From positions 62,001 to 126,000 of the forward strand of contig NZ_CP010310.2 of NCBI RefSeq assembly GCF_000815105.2: DNA of 64,000 nucleotides. The letters run 5' to 3'. Both the position numbers and the translations under genes were made by a program. Shown here in pieces: positions 35,966 through 45,473 of this stretch (positions are counted from its first letter, which is position 1; each line of letters starts with the position of its first letter). The stretch is from Pandoraea pulmonicola. Its GTDB lineage: Bacteria > Pseudomonadota > Gammaproteobacteria > Burkholderiales > Burkholderiaceae. The notes beneath the pieces are model-generated. The model made no database searches. It worked only from the letters and a program-made list of their open reading frames with translations, and was not told the DNA's origin.

Positions 35966-36364
35966 TGTCTTGCTCCTGTGTCGGTTGTCGTCGCCCGCGA
36001 TGCGGCGCACCGGGATGACGGTCAACTTCATGATGTCACTCTACTGCCGACGCACTTTGCAATAAACCCCATTGACCTAAACAAGCTGTTGCGCATGGCG
36101 GCATTACGGTCAATTTCCCACCCAAACCCCATCGTCGGCGTGCCATCTGGACGTTTCAACGGTATTAAGTGTTTGATTTTCAATAGTTTTTTCGAATCGG
36201 ACGATCGGTTGCGTTTTGTAGACGCTCAGTTGCGAAAAAACCACGGGTTTTCCCTAAGATTCACTCATGCCAACGCGACGGACCCTGCAACGCAGCAAAA
36301 CGCGGCAGGTATCCCGAACGCTAGCTGATCACGAAAGTACACAACCATTGACAGGAGTATCACC
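35966..36364. other. AT-rich intergenic region
   Basis: About 400 bp with no convincing gene, distinctly more AT-rich than the rest of the window (notably 36160-36260). It should hold the promoter and 5' leader of the DUF4148 gene at 36365. I could not fix a single good -35/-10 pair. Confidence 0.4.
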
Positions 36365-36676
36365 ATGAACACCCGTATCCTTGCTGCTGTTGTTGCTGCT
36401 GCCTCGTTCGTGTCGGCCTCTGCTTTCGCCGACGCTCGTTACAACGACAACACTCCCGACATCCAGGTCCAGGCCAGCCAACTGACGCGCGCTGAGGTGC
36501 GTAGCGAGCTGGCGCAAGCTGCCGCAGCCGGGCAACTGAACCAGGTCGAGACCGGCACGCCGCTGATCGCCGCCTCGCAAGCGCAGAAGGTTGCGCCGGC
36601 CAACGCGCTGACCCGTGCCGACGTGCGCGCCCAGTTGAACGACCGTGCCTTGCTCGACCGGGACAGCCGTTCGTAA
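36365..36676 (+). CDS. DUF4148 domain-containing secreted protein
   Basis: A 103-aa exported protein. Signal peptide about 1-22 (ASAFA). The DUF4148 motif occurs twice: SQLTRAEVRSELAQAAAAGQL and NALTRADVRAQLNDRALLDRD, an internal repeat of about 17 residues. Strong ACAGGAG site before the ATG. Function unknown. Shares family with the gene at 30731. Terminated by a hairpin at 36724. Confidence 0.85.
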   Translation: MNTRILAAVVAAASFVSASAFADARYNDNTPDIQVQASQLTRAEVRSELAQAAAAGQLNQVETGTPLIAASQAQKVAPANALTRADVRAQLNDRALLDRDSRS

Positions 36677-36723
36677 GTCACGCGCTTACACGCTCACGCG
36701 CATCGCCTGCCCGCGATGCCACG

Positions 36724-36753
36724 CCGCCGGCCTTTCGGGGTCGGCGGTTTTTT
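36724..36753 (+). terminator. rho-independent terminator
   Basis: Nine-bp stem CCGCCGGCC/GGTCGGCGG with one G-U pair and a 6-nt loop, followed by six T. Confidence 0.88.
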
Positions 36754-36930
36754 CGTTCGTTTGGCGCACTTTGCAGACAGAATGTCATCCTTTGCGAGTG
36801 ACGCCGTCGCTTTGCACAAGATAGTCTCCTGTTTATCGCTGATTCACCCATTTCACCGATTAACGCCGTTGTACCTGCGACCCGTCGTTCTGTCGGGTTG
36901 GGCATCCAGCAGACCGGCAAGGAGCTGTCC

Positions 36931-38028
36931 GTGAACAAAATCGAAATCGACAAGAACAAGCCGGTGATGGTCACCGGTGCGACCGGCTATGTCGCCAGCT
37001 GGATCGTCAAGCGGCTACTGGAGGAAGGCGTAACCGTTCACGCCGCCGTCAGAGATCCCGTCGACCGAAACAAGGTCCGTCATCTTGACGAGATGGCCGC
37101 CAAGTTGCCGGGCACCCTTCGTTATTTCGCGGCCGACCTGCTGGATCAAGGCTCCTACGCCGAGGCAATGGCTGGCTGTGGCATCGTTTTTCACACGGCT
37201 TCGCCGTTTACGCTAAACGTCCGGGACGCCCAGAAGGATCTCGTCGATCCAGCCTTGCTGGGGACGCGCAATGTTCTCGAAACGGCCAATCGGACGGCAT
37301 CCGTAACGCGTGTCGTTCTGACCAGCAGTTGCGCGGCCATCTACGGCGACAATGCCGACCTTGAAAAAACCCCGCGGGGCGTCTTCACCGAGGAAGTCTG
37401 GAACAGCAGTTCGTCTCTCACGCACATCCCCTATTCCTATTCGAAGACGGTCGCCGAGCGTGAGGCGTGGGAGATTGTCGGGAAACAATCCCGTTGGAAT
37501 CTGGTGGTGGTCAACCCGAGCCTTGTCATTGGCCCGGGGCTTAACGCCCACGGCACGTCGGAGAGCTTCAACATCGTGCGGCAGATGGGGGATGGCCGCA
37601 TGAAGGCCGGCGCTCCGGACATCGGAGTGGGCGCGGTCGACGTTCGGGACCTGGCGGAAGCGCACCTGAGAGCCGCATACTTGCCCAAGGCGCAAGGCCG
37701 CAACATCATTTCCGGGCACAACACTTCCCTCCTGGAAATCGCCAGCGCGCTTTTGCCGAAGTTCGACGCTTACCCGGTGCCGCGTCGTACGCTGCCGAAG
37801 TGGCTGGTGTGGCTCGTTGCCCCGCTGGTGGACAAGACCACCACTCGCAAATTCGTGTCGCGTAACGTTGGCTTCCCCTGGCGAGCCGACAACGGCAAGA
37901 GCGTCCGGGATCTCGGCATGGTCTATCGGCCCCTGGCGGACTCCATCCAGGACATGTTCCAGCAAATGATCGACAACGGGTTGATTCCGAAGCGCCCGGG
38001 CGCGATGGCCACGAGAAACGGAACATGA
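36931..38028 (+). CDS. NAD(P)-dependent SDR (dihydroflavonol reductase-like)
   Basis: A 365-aa extended short-chain dehydrogenase/reductase. The cofactor motif VTGATGYVASWIVKRL is at about residues 14-29, and the catalytic YSYSK with an upstream LTSSCAAIYG Ser places it in the dihydroflavonol-4-reductase / cinnamoyl-CoA reductase branch. GTG start with AAGGAG 6 bases upstream. It overlaps the AraC gene by 4 bp (ATGA), so the two are translationally coupled. Codon use looks slightly less GC-biased than the flanks. Substrate unknown, probably an aldehyde or ketone. Confidence 0.85.
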   Translation: MNKIEIDKNKPVMVTGATGYVASWIVKRLLEEGVTVHAAVRDPVDRNKVRHLDEMAAKLPGTLRYFAADLLDQGSYAEAMAGCGIVFHTASPFTLNVRDAQKDLVDPALLGTRNVLETANRTASVTRVVLTSSCAAIYGDNADLEKTPRGVFTEEVWNSSSSLTHIPYSYSKTVAEREAWEIVGKQSRWNLVVVNPSLVIGPGLNAHGTSESFNIVRQMGDGRMKAGAPDIGVGAVDVRDLAEAHLRAAYLPKAQGRNIISGHNTSLLEIASALLPKFDAYPVPRRTLPKWLVWLVAPLVDKTTTRKFVSRNVGFPWRADNGKSVRDLGMVYRPLADSIQDMFQQMIDNGLIPKRPGAMATRNGT

Positions 38029-39035
38029 CGAAACAAGCCGCGCACTTCGTCGTCCAGCCGGGCTGGCGGTTGTTGCTCGCGGACATCGGGGTGGATTCCG
38101 CCCGTGTGTTGCGTCACGCAGACCTGCCTGCCGATCTGTTCTCTCGCCAGGAGGCGACCATCACGCCCGCCCAGTTTTTTCAACTATGGCGAGCCATCGA
38201 GCAGGTTGCAGGAGACGGCATGGCCCTGCCGCTCAAATTGGGCCAGGCAATCTCCGTTGAGGCCTTCGATCCTCCGATTTTTGCCTGCTTGTGCAGTCCC
38301 AATCTCAACATCGCCTTCCAGCGTCTGGCGGCCTTCAAGACGCTGATCGGCCCCATGGCGCTCCTGGTCGACGTGGGCGCCAGCCAAACTTCGGTGACGT
38401 TGGAATGCTATGCGGACGCCGGCCCTATCCCGCGCAGCATGGCGGCTTCCGAAATGATCTTCCTGACGCAATTGGTCAGGCTTGCCACGCGCCACCGCGT
38501 TGTTCCCAAGGAGATCACGCTTGCGGAACTTCCTGATCACCTCGAGCGCTACGAGGACTATTTTGGCGTCGTGCCAAAAGCGGGCCAGGATATCCGACTC
38601 ACGTTCTCGAAAGAGGATGGCGCGCGTCAATTCCTGACCGCCAACGATTCCATGTGGGCGTTTTTCGAGGCGGGCTTGCGCGAGCGTCTGGCGGCTCTGG
38701 ACACGACGGCAACCATGAGCGATCGCGTCAAGGCCGTGTTGCTGGAGGGACTTCCCTCCGGGCAGTACGCGGCCGACGATGTCGCGAAACAGCTGGCCGT
38801 CAGCAAGCGCACCCTGCAGCGACAATTGAGCGAAGAATCGACATCCTTCAAGGAAGTTCTCAATGCCACCCGCCAGCAACTTGCGGTTCACTACCTTCGG
38901 ACGCCCACCATCTCACAGGGGGAAATCGCCTTCCTGCTTGGATTCCAGGACGTCAACTCGTTTATTCGGGCGTTCAAGGACTGGCGAGGTGTCACGCCGG
39001 GAGCCTACCGGCATGAGATGCACAACAGGCACTAG
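38025..39035 (+). CDS. AraC family regulator with arabinose-binding-like N domain
   Basis: A 336-aa regulator. The N-terminal 200 residues follow the PF12625 pattern (GVDSARVLRHADLP, then FDPPIFACLCSPNLNIAFQRLAAFKTLIGPM); the C-terminal AraC helix-turn-helix pair is in VAKQLAVSKRTLQRQLSEE and GEIAFLLGFQDVNSFIRAFKDW. It overlaps the SDR gene by 4 bp and would control it, probably in response to a hydrophobic or aromatic compound as in related regulators. It converges on the DUF445 gene. Confidence 0.9.
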   Translation: MTKQAAHFVVQPGWRLLLADIGVDSARVLRHADLPADLFSRQEATITPAQFFQLWRAIEQVAGDGMALPLKLGQAISVEAFDPPIFACLCSPNLNIAFQRLAAFKTLIGPMALLVDVGASQTSVTLECYADAGPIPRSMAASEMIFLTQLVRLATRHRVVPKEITLAELPDHLERYEDYFGVVPKAGQDIRLTFSKEDGARQFLTANDSMWAFFEAGLRERLAALDTTATMSDRVKAVLLEGLPSGQYAADDVAKQLAVSKRTLQRQLSEESTSFKEVLNATRQQLAVHYLRTPTISQGEIAFLLGFQDVNSFIRAFKDWRGVTPGAYRHEMHNRH

Positions 39036-39044
39036 CCCCCTCTC

Positions 39045-40322
39045 CTATGCGCCCCTCGCGAGCAACTCCGGCGCCTGTGCGATGAGATAGAGCACGGCGC
39101 CGATCAGCCCGCCGACGAGGGTGCCGTTGATGCGGATGTACTGCAGGTCCTGCCCGACGCTCAAACGAATCTGGCGGGACAGATGCTCGGCGTTCCAGCC
39201 ATGCACCGTGGCCCGGATATGTTCGGTCACGAAATCGGCAAAGCCCGGCGCCATGCGTTCGGCCGCATCCAGCAGTTGCGCGTCGAGCGCGCGGCGCAGC
39301 GAATCGCTACGCGCGAGCTCCTGTCCGATCCACGCCGCCGCGCCCGTGATCTTCGCCCCGATCACCGAATCCGCCCGCGTCAGATCGCGCTTCACCCAGT
39401 CGCGCCACTCGTTCCACACGCCGCCCACGTAGGCGTTAAGCGCCGTGTCGCCTTTGAGTTGCGTCTTGAAGACGTCGAGCTTCGACTGCAGTTCGGTGTC
39501 GTGCTTCAAGCGCTCGATCAGACCCGACACCGCACGATCGAAGGCCTGACGCAACTGATGCGACTCGTCTGCCTCCATCTGCGCGAGCAGGCGCACGACT
39601 GCCGCCGAAATCATCTCCGCTCCCTTGTCGCCGATCCACTCCGTGGGTAGCACCTTTTCCTTTTTCGGATGGTCGACCTTGAGCCAGTCGACGATGCGCG
39701 CCGAAATGAACTCGCGCGTGTCCGGCTCGTTGAGCAGCGCGACGAGATAGTCGAGCGTCTCGTCGAGCAACGCCTGATGACGACCGTCGCGCGTGAGCGC
39801 ATCGAGAATGGCCGCGGTCGACTGCGATATGTCGAGCCGGTCGACGATCGTGTCGAGCGCGCGGCGTATGAAGGCCTGCACGTTGCGCTCGTCCATCACG
39901 TCGAGCACGCCGCCGGCCACCTTCACCAGCACGGCGCTCAACTGACGCGTGTTCTCGTAGGAGCCGAGCCAGTGCGATACGGCATCGGCCGGGTTCTGCT
40001 GCCGGATGAGGCGCACGACCGTGGGCGTATCGAGAAATTTCTCCCTGACGAAACGTGCGAGACCGTCGCCCAGCGCATCCTTCTTGCGGATCAGGATGTT
40101 GGTGTGCTGCGAGAGTCCCGGAATCGGGATGCGTCGAAACAGCGCTTCGACAGCGAACCAGTCGGCCAGTCCGCCCACCATGGCGGCTTCGGCGGCGGCG
40201 CGAATCCAGCCGGTGACGAAGTGCGGCGGCATGAACAGCGTGGCGATGAAAATGACCAGCGCCACGAGGAGAAAGGACAGGGCGCGCCGCTCGGCGCGTT
40301 GTAGGGCGATGGCGGGGTCCAT
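39045..40322 (-). CDS. DUF445 family inner-membrane protein
   Basis: A 425-aa protein with two membrane segments: TM1 near residues 15-34 (RALSFLLVALVIFIATLFM) and a C-terminal TM (GGLIGAVLYLIAQAPEL). Between them a long helical cytoplasmic or periplasmic region with GGLADWFAVEALFRRIPIPG, the DUF445 hallmark. Function unknown. ATG 40322 is preferred to TTG 40328 because GGGAG lies 10 bases upstream of it. Confidence 0.85.
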   Translation of the reverse strand: MDPAIALQRAERRALSFLLVALVIFIATLFMPPHFVTGWIRAAAEAAMVGGLADWFAVEALFRRIPIPGLSQHTNILIRKKDALGDGLARFVREKFLDTPTVVRLIRQQNPADAVSHWLGSYENTRQLSAVLVKVAGGVLDVMDERNVQAFIRRALDTIVDRLDISQSTAAILDALTRDGRHQALLDETLDYLVALLNEPDTREFISARIVDWLKVDHPKKEKVLPTEWIGDKGAEMISAAVVRLLAQMEADESHQLRQAFDRAVSGLIERLKHDTELQSKLDVFKTQLKGDTALNAYVGGVWNEWRDWVKRDLTRADSVIGAKITGAAAWIGQELARSDSLRRALDAQLLDAAERMAPGFADFVTEHIRATVHGWNAEHLSRQIRLSVGQDLQYIRINGTLVGGLIGAVLYLIAQAPELLARGA

Positions 40323-40451
40323 GCGCAACCGGCTCCCGAAAAAACAAGGACGCCCGACAGGTTACCCCGCCGGGCGCTCGATGATAAGTGCCGCGTCGAT
40401 CGACGGACGGGCGGCATCGCCTTGCACGATGCCGCCCCCTCGACGCGGTGC

Positions 40452-42632
40452 TTACCCGCGCTGCTTCGCCTTCAGTTCCAGACGGTACTTGTGCAGCAGC
40501 GGCTCGGTGTAACCGTTGGGCTGGGCGAGCCCTTCGAACACCAGCGCGCTGGCTGCCTGGAACGCCAGCGAGTCGCTGAAGTTCGGCGCCATCGGGCGAT
40601 AGGCCTTGTCGCCGGCGTTTTGCTTGTCGACCACGGCCGCCATGCGCTTCAACGTCTCTTCGACCTGCTCGCGCGTGATCACGCCGTGACGCAGCCAGTT
40701 CGCCAGATGCTGGCTCGAGATGCGCAGCGTGGCACGGTCTTCCATCAGGCCGATGTCGTTGATGTCGGGCACCTTCGAGCAGCCGACGCCCTGATCGATC
40801 CAGCGCACGACGTAACCCAGAATGCCCTGCGCGTTGTTCTCGATTTCCTTGCGGATTTCGTCGGCGCTCCATTCGGCCTTGGCCACCACCGGAACGGTCA
40901 GCAACCCGGCGAGGAGGGCGTCGCGCTCCTTCGCGTAGTCGATCTTTTCGAGCGCCTGCTGCACGGCCTGCACGTCGACCATGTGGTAGTGCAGCGCGTG
41001 CAGCGTGGCCGCGGTCGGCGACGGCACCCAGGCGGTGTTCGCGCCGGCCTTCGGATGAGCGATTTTCTGTTCCAGCATGGCGTGCATCAGATCCGGCATG
41101 GCCCACATGCCCTTGCCGATCTGCGCGCGGCCACGCAGACCGGCAGCCAGACCGACGAGCACGTTGCTCTTCTCGTAGGCGGTGATCCACGCCGACGACT
41201 TCATGTCGCCCTTGCGCATCATCGGACCGGCTTCCATCGCGGTGTGCATTTCGTCGCCCGTGCGATCGAGGAAGCCGGTGTTGATGAACGCCACGCGCGC
41301 GGCAGCCGCCGCGATACAGGCCGAGAGGTTCACCGAGGTGCGACGCTCTTCGTCCATGATGCCCATCTTGAGCGTGTTGCGCGGCAGTGCGTAGAGGTCC
41401 TCGATGCGGCCGAACAACTCGTCGGCGAACGCGACTTCGGCCGGGCCGTGCATCTTCGGCTTGACGATGTAGATCGAGCCCGTGCGCGAATTCAGTCGCA
41501 GCTTGCGGTCGTGCAGCGCGGCGAGCACCGTCACCACGCCATCGAGAATGCCTTCGGGGATCTCGCGGCCGTCGCGGTCGGTGATCGCCGGGTTGGTCAT
41601 CAGATGGCCCACGTTGCGGATGAACAGCAGCGAGCGGCCGTGCAGCTTCACGGGCTTGCCATCGGCACCGGTGTACTCGCGGTCGGCGTTCAGGCGGCGC
41701 GTGAACGACTTGCCGCCCTTGTTGACTTCCTCCGTGAGCGTGCCTTGCATCAGGCCCAGCCAGTTGCGGTAGAGCTCGACCTTGTCGTCGGCGTCCACGG
41801 CGGCGACCGAGTCTTCACAGTCGATGATGGTCGTGACGGCAGCCTCGACGAGCACGTCCTTGATATGGGCGGCGTCGGTCTTGCCGATCGGATGATTCGC
41901 GTCGAACTGGATTTCGAAGTGCAGACCGTTGTGCTTGAGCAGCACGGCGCCCGGCGATGCGACGTCGCCCTGGTAGCCGATGAACTGCGCCGGCGTGGCG
42001 AGCGACGTCTCGCCGCCCTTGGTGGTGACGACGAGCTTGCCGCCTTCCACGCGATAGCCGGTGGCGTCCTTGTGCGAGCCCTCGGCAAGCGGCGCGGCCT
42101 GGTCGAGGAAGCCGCGCGCGAATGCGATCACGAGTTCGCCGCGTTTCGGGTTATAGCCGTTGCCCTTCTCGGCGCCATTGGCTTCCGGGATGGCGTCGGT
42201 GCCGTAGAGCGCGTCATACAGGCTGCCCCAGCGCGCGTTGGCGGCGTTCAGCGCGTAGCGCGCGTTCGAGAGCGGCACGACGAGCTGCGGACCGGCCTGC
42301 TCGGCGATTTCGTAGTCGACGTTGGCGGTGGTTGCCTTCACGCCGGCCGGCGCGGGCAGCAGGTAGCCGATCTTTTCGAGGAAGGCGCGGTAGGCGGCGG
42401 CGTCGGCGATGGGGCCCGGATGGGCGCGGTGCCAGGCGTCGATCTCACCCTGCAGACGGTCGCGCTCGGCGAGCAGGGCGCGGTTCTGCGGGGCGAGATC
42501 GTGAACGATGGCATCGAAACCGCGCCAGAACGCGTCGGCATCGACGCCGGTGCCCGGCAGGGCTTCCTTTTCGATGAACGCGATCAGATTGTCTGCGACC
42601 TTCAGGCCGCCACGCTGGGAAGTGGAAGTCAT
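40452..42632 (-). CDS. glcB: malate synthase G
   Basis: A 726-aa enzyme, matching the usual 720-730 aa of isoform G, that condenses glyoxylate with acetyl-CoA to malate (glyoxylate cycle, growth on acetate or glycolate). Characteristic blocks are [18 protein letters not shown], the Mg- and glyoxylate-binding region, [10 protein letters not shown], and [17 protein letters not shown] with the late catalytic region [21 protein letters not shown]. The start at 42632 (MTSTSQRGG) is the first Met before the conserved N-terminal region. No glc operon genes are adjacent. Confidence 0.96.
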   Translation of the reverse strand: MTSTSQRGGLKVADNLIAFIEKEALPGTGVDADAFWRGFDAIVHDLAPQNRALLAERDRLQGEIDAWHRAHPGPIADAAAYRAFLEKIGYLLPAPAGVKATTANVDYEIAEQAGPQLVVPLSNARYALNAANARWGSLYDALYGTDAIPEANGAEKGNGYNPKRGELVIAFARGFLDQAAPLAEGSHKDATGYRVEGGKLVVTTKGGETSLATPAQFIGYQGDVASPGAVLLKHNGLHFEIQFDANHPIGKTDAAHIKDVLVEAAVTTIIDCEDSVAAVDADDKVELYRNWLGLMQGTLTEEVNKGGKSFTRRLNADREYTGADGKPVKLHGRSLLFIRNVGHLMTNPAITDRDGREIPEGILDGVVTVLAALHDRKLRLNSRTGSIYIVKPKMHGPAEVAFADELFGRIEDLYALPRNTLKMGIMDEERRTSVNLSACIAAAAARVAFINTGFLDRTGDEMHTAMEAGPMMRKGDMKSSAWITAYEKSNVLVGLAAGLRGRAQIGKGMWAMPDLMHAMLEQKIAHPKAGANTAWVPSPTAATLHALHYHMVDVQAVQQALEKIDYAKERDALLAGLLTVPVVAKAEWSADEIRKEIENNAQGILGYVVRWIDQGVGCSKVPDINDIGLMEDRATLRISSQHLANWLRHGVITREQVEETLKRMAAVVDKQNAGDKAYRPMAPNFSDSLAFQAASALVFEGLAQPNGYTEPLLHKYRLELKAKQRG

Positions 42633-43104
42633 GATGCTGTACTCGAGTTTGAAAACCAGTTTGACGCGACTTCGTCCATCGATCCACCCAGGCGCTTGCG
42701 TTGCGACGCAGGTCACCTCGACAGTGCGGCTGACGATAAGGGGCAGTCTTATATAAGAGTCTGAGTGTAATCTTTCTGTGGGCGCTCGAAAACCCGGGAT
42801 TTCGAGCCGCGGCACTGCCCCAGCTTATAGGTGGCATAAGGGTTTGCGTATGACGTCCACGCGACGAGGCTTCGCGCGCCATGCCGTTTTTTCCGTGTGC
42901 AATTGCAGCATTCGGTACGGCTTTTCATCTTGTGAGAAATGACGTCGAAAGATGGCGAAGCGGCCACTGGCGAGCGTTCCGAATTTTTTGACTTTGCCTT
43001 CGGGCAGGGGTGCACGGGTTACGCTATGCGGTTGCATGACGACATATGCAAGAACCGAGATTCCCGACACCCCCGAAAAAGTTTCTGCCGAGGAGGCATG
43101 AATC
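42633..43104. other. divergent intergenic region of glcB and pepE, with a 24-bp dyad
   Basis: About 470 bp without a gene. It contains a 24-bp imperfect dyad GCTCGAAA-n8-TTTCGAGC (42784-42807), whose centre is itself ACCCGGGA, and a palindrome CTTATATAAG (42748-42757) that could give a -10 box for glcB. Both genes read outward from here. The dyad could be an operator; this is inference from symmetry. Confidence 0.4.
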
Positions 43105-43818
43105 GTGAAGCAAATACTGATGATGAGCAGCTCCCGCAAGGGCAACCTCGGCTACATGGAGCATGCGGACGAACAACTCCACGTCTTGCTCGAGGGACGC
43201 GCCAAACGCGTGTTGTTCGTGCCCTATGCCGGCGGCATCACTTTCAGTTACGACGAATACGAAGGACGCGTGAAGCCGGTGTTCGAGCGGCTGGGTTACG
43301 CGCTCGAATCGATCCATCATCACAAGGATCCGCGGGCGGCCGTCGAGCAGGCCGAAGCCATTGCCGTGGGTGGCGGCAATACCTTCGCGTTGCTCGATCG
43401 CCTGTACAACGCCGGTCTGGTGGGCCTGATTCGCGAGCGTGTGAATGCTGGCGTGCCCTACATCGGCTGGAGCGCCGGTTCGAACGTCGTGTGCCCGACG
43501 ATTCGAACGACCAACGACATGCCCATCGTGGAGCCGCCCACGCTCAAGGCGCTCGACCTGATTCCGTTCCAGGTCAATCCGCACTTCATCGGCGGCAAGC
43601 CGGCCGGTCACAACGGCGAATCGCGCGAAGAGCGTTTGGCCGAGTATCTCGCCATCAATCCGGACGAGTCCGTGGTCGGCCTTCCGGAGGGCACCGCGCT
43701 GCACGTGCAGGGGGAGAACGCCACGGTGCTCGGCGAGTTCGATGCGCTTCACTTCAAGCAGGGCGGCGCCATCGACAGGATTGCGACGGGCAGCACCTTC
43801 GCGCTCGCGTCGATCTAA
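43105..43818 (+). CDS. pepE: dipeptidase E (alpha-aspartyl dipeptidase)
   Basis: A 237-aa cytoplasmic serine peptidase of family S51 that hydrolyses dipeptides with N-terminal aspartate. The nucleophile is in GWSAGSNVV (Ser at about 123), with the TTNDMPI Asp (about 138) and VNPHF His (about 160) in the same places as the E. coli enzyme. GTG start at 43105 with AGGAGG 8 bases upstream; an overlapping ATG at 43098 is in another frame. Confidence 0.92.
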   Translation: MKQILMMSSSRKGNLGYMEHADEQLHVLLEGRAKRVLFVPYAGGITFSYDEYEGRVKPVFERLGYALESIHHHKDPRAAVEQAEAIAVGGGNTFALLDRLYNAGLVGLIRERVNAGVPYIGWSAGSNVVCPTIRTTNDMPIVEPPTLKALDLIPFQVNPHFIGGKPAGHNGESREERLAEYLAINPDESVVGLPEGTALHVQGENATVLGEFDALHFKQGGAIDRIATGSTFALASI

Positions 43819-43920
43819 ACGGCGGTTCATGAGGCTCGGCGACAAATTCGATAACGCGCCGGGCAGCATCCGTTCGAGCGCAGTGGGCCGGCAGGGCCCA
43901 TGGCCGGACGGCGACGCCGG

Positions 43921-43960
43921 AAAACGACACCGCCGCCCGGACGTGAGCCACGGGCGGCGG
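43921..43960 (-). terminator. hairpin terminator for the gene at 44025
   Basis: Ten-bp perfect stem CCGCCGCCCG/CGGGCGGCGG with an 11-nt loop. On the minus strand it is followed by GTGTCGTTTT, giving a modest T-tract downstream of the 44025-44447 gene. No plus-strand T-run. Confidence 0.65.
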
Positions 43961-44024
43961 TCGGACAACCTTCATGGCAGGGGCGGCGCTGCGCAGCCTC
44001 TGTTGCGAATGGCCGTTGCGGCGA

Positions 44025-44447
44025 TCAGGCGTCGTCGTCGAGCCAGGGCACTTCGACGTCGGTCAGATGTGCGACCATCGCCAGTGGGCGTGCTTCATGA
44101 CGCCCCATCCGGCCGTCGGCACGATGCCACACCACCTGGAACGTCTCCGGGTACCTGTCGGCGAGCAACTGCACGGTGCGCAATTCCTCTTCGTCAGCTT
44201 CGTCGATAGGACCGTCGAACGACAGCACCAGCGACTGCGGCCACACGCCGTCTTCCGGATCGTAGACCTTGTCGCCGTTCGGCACGTCCACCACCGCTTC
44301 GACGCCGATCGTCGCCGAGGCTGCCACGATCATCTCGCCAAGCGCGCGCAGCAGCGCCGTCGCACGTGCGGAGTTGATCTGACGCATGGCGAGATCGCCG
44401 CGCGTCAGGGCTTGTTCCAGCTTGGGATCGGTTTTTTGTTTGGACAT
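44025..44447 (-). CDS. conserved hypothetical protein, 140 aa
   Basis: A 140-aa soluble protein beginning MSKQKTDPKLEQALTRGDLAMRQIN. It has an N-terminal helical part and an acidic C-terminal half (EEELRTVQLLADRYPETFQVVWHR, ending EVPWLDDDA). No catalytic motif or family is recognised. Its own terminator lies downstream and it is divergent from the DUF2288 gene. Confidence 0.7.
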   Translation of the reverse strand: MSKQKTDPKLEQALTRGDLAMRQINSARATALLRALGEMIVAASATIGVEAVVDVPNGDKVYDPEDGVWPQSLVLSFDGPIDEADEEELRTVQLLADRYPETFQVVWHRADGRMGRHEARPLAMVAHLTDVEVPWLDDDA

Positions 44448-44640
44448 GCGGTTCCTCGGTAAAACGTTGACCACCGCGCGACGGCGATGTCATATCACTG
44501 CGACATCAGCGCCATGCGCGGGGTTCCGATGCTACCACCGTCGCGCACGCCGGGGCGCATTACAATGCGGTTTTCGTTATCTGTCGTCCCCGGGAGTCAG
44601 TCGCTCGTCGATCTGTGCCGCTCCGGAGTCCCACCTCGCC

Positions 44641-45003
44641 ATGGATTCGCGCAAGCCCCCCCAATCAGCCCAAACTCCCGACGCCTCGCAAGCCGCTCCA
44701 GCGGGTGCGAGCGACGTCTATCTGCGTTTGTTGGGCGAGACCGCCAAGATCGATTGGAAGGACCTGGAATCGTTTTTCGCGCGAGGCGTACTGTTGTATG
44801 TCGCGCCCGGCGTCGACCTCGTGTCGGTCGCGGAGGCGGTGGCCAACGACGACACGTCGACCGTGTCGCAATGGCTCTCGTCCGGCATGGTGCAGCGCAT
44901 GCAAGCCGAACAGGCGAGCGATTTCACCGCTCGTACGCCCGAGTTGTGGGCGGTCGTCGTCGCGCCATGGGTGCTCGTGCAGGAGCGTGGCGCGCTCGCC
45001 TGA
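44641..45003 (+). CDS. DUF2288 family protein
   Basis: A 120-aa protein. After a variable Ala/Pro-rich start it follows the DUF2288 pattern closely: LLGETAKIDWKDLESFFARG, then VAPGVDLVSVAEAVANDD, then ELWAVVVAPWVLVQE. Function unknown. Starts at ATG 44641, converges on the 45050 gene. Confidence 0.82.
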   Translation: MDSRKPPQSAQTPDASQAAPAGASDVYLRLLGETAKIDWKDLESFFARGVLLYVAPGVDLVSVAEAVANDDTSTVSQWLSSGMVQRMQAEQASDFTARTPELWAVVVAPWVLVQERGALA

Positions 45004-45049
45004 GCGCTCCTCACGTCGCCTGTCGTTCTTGTGTCCCCGTGTTCCCGTT

Positions 45050-45424
45050 CTATTCCGTGATGCCTGCTTCGACGAGGCGTCGCGTGCAGTCCTCGAGCAA
45101 GTCCTGCGCCACGACCGACGCGTAAGCATAGTCCGCGTCGAGCGACTCCATCATTTCATGCGCCGTGTAAAGGCCGGCTTCGCGCGACAGCGCTCCGGCC
45201 AGCTCGCGCGCGAAGTCGTCGCTCAACGACGAAAGCAGACGGCGCTCCTCCAGCGGCAATTGCAACTTGGAACGCGATAGCCACATCTGCGCAAGCGTCG
45301 CGCCCTGTTTGTCCGTCATCCACTGACCATGCTCGTAATATGCCGACAGACGCTCGGCCGTGAGCGCGAACAGCAGTGCGCGGCGGGTGTTGAAATTCAG
45401 ACGGATCGGTGTGGCTTCCGGCAT
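45050..45424 (-). CDS. hypothetical helical protein, 124 aa
   Basis: A 124-aa mostly helical soluble protein (MPEATPIRLNFNTRRALLFAL, then LEERRLLSSLSDDFARELAGAL, then DYAYASVVAQDLLEDCTRRLVEAGI). I recognise no family. Codon use matches the neighbours, supporting a real gene. It lies 46 bp after the convergent DUF2288 gene. Confidence 0.65.
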   Translation of the reverse strand: MPEATPIRLNFNTRRALLFALTAERLSAYYEHGQWMTDKQGATLAQMWLSRSKLQLPLEERRLLSSLSDDFARELAGALSREAGLYTAHEMMESLDADYAYASVVAQDLLEDCTRRLVEAGITE

Positions 45425-45473
45425 GACGGCAACCGCAATATGCGGACAAAATCGGGATCAGGGGGCAAAGGTA

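Noticed and set aside
40422..42764. 780-aa open frame opposite malate synthase
   Set aside because: Antisense shadow of glcB; no recognisable motifs, composition Arg/His-heavy.
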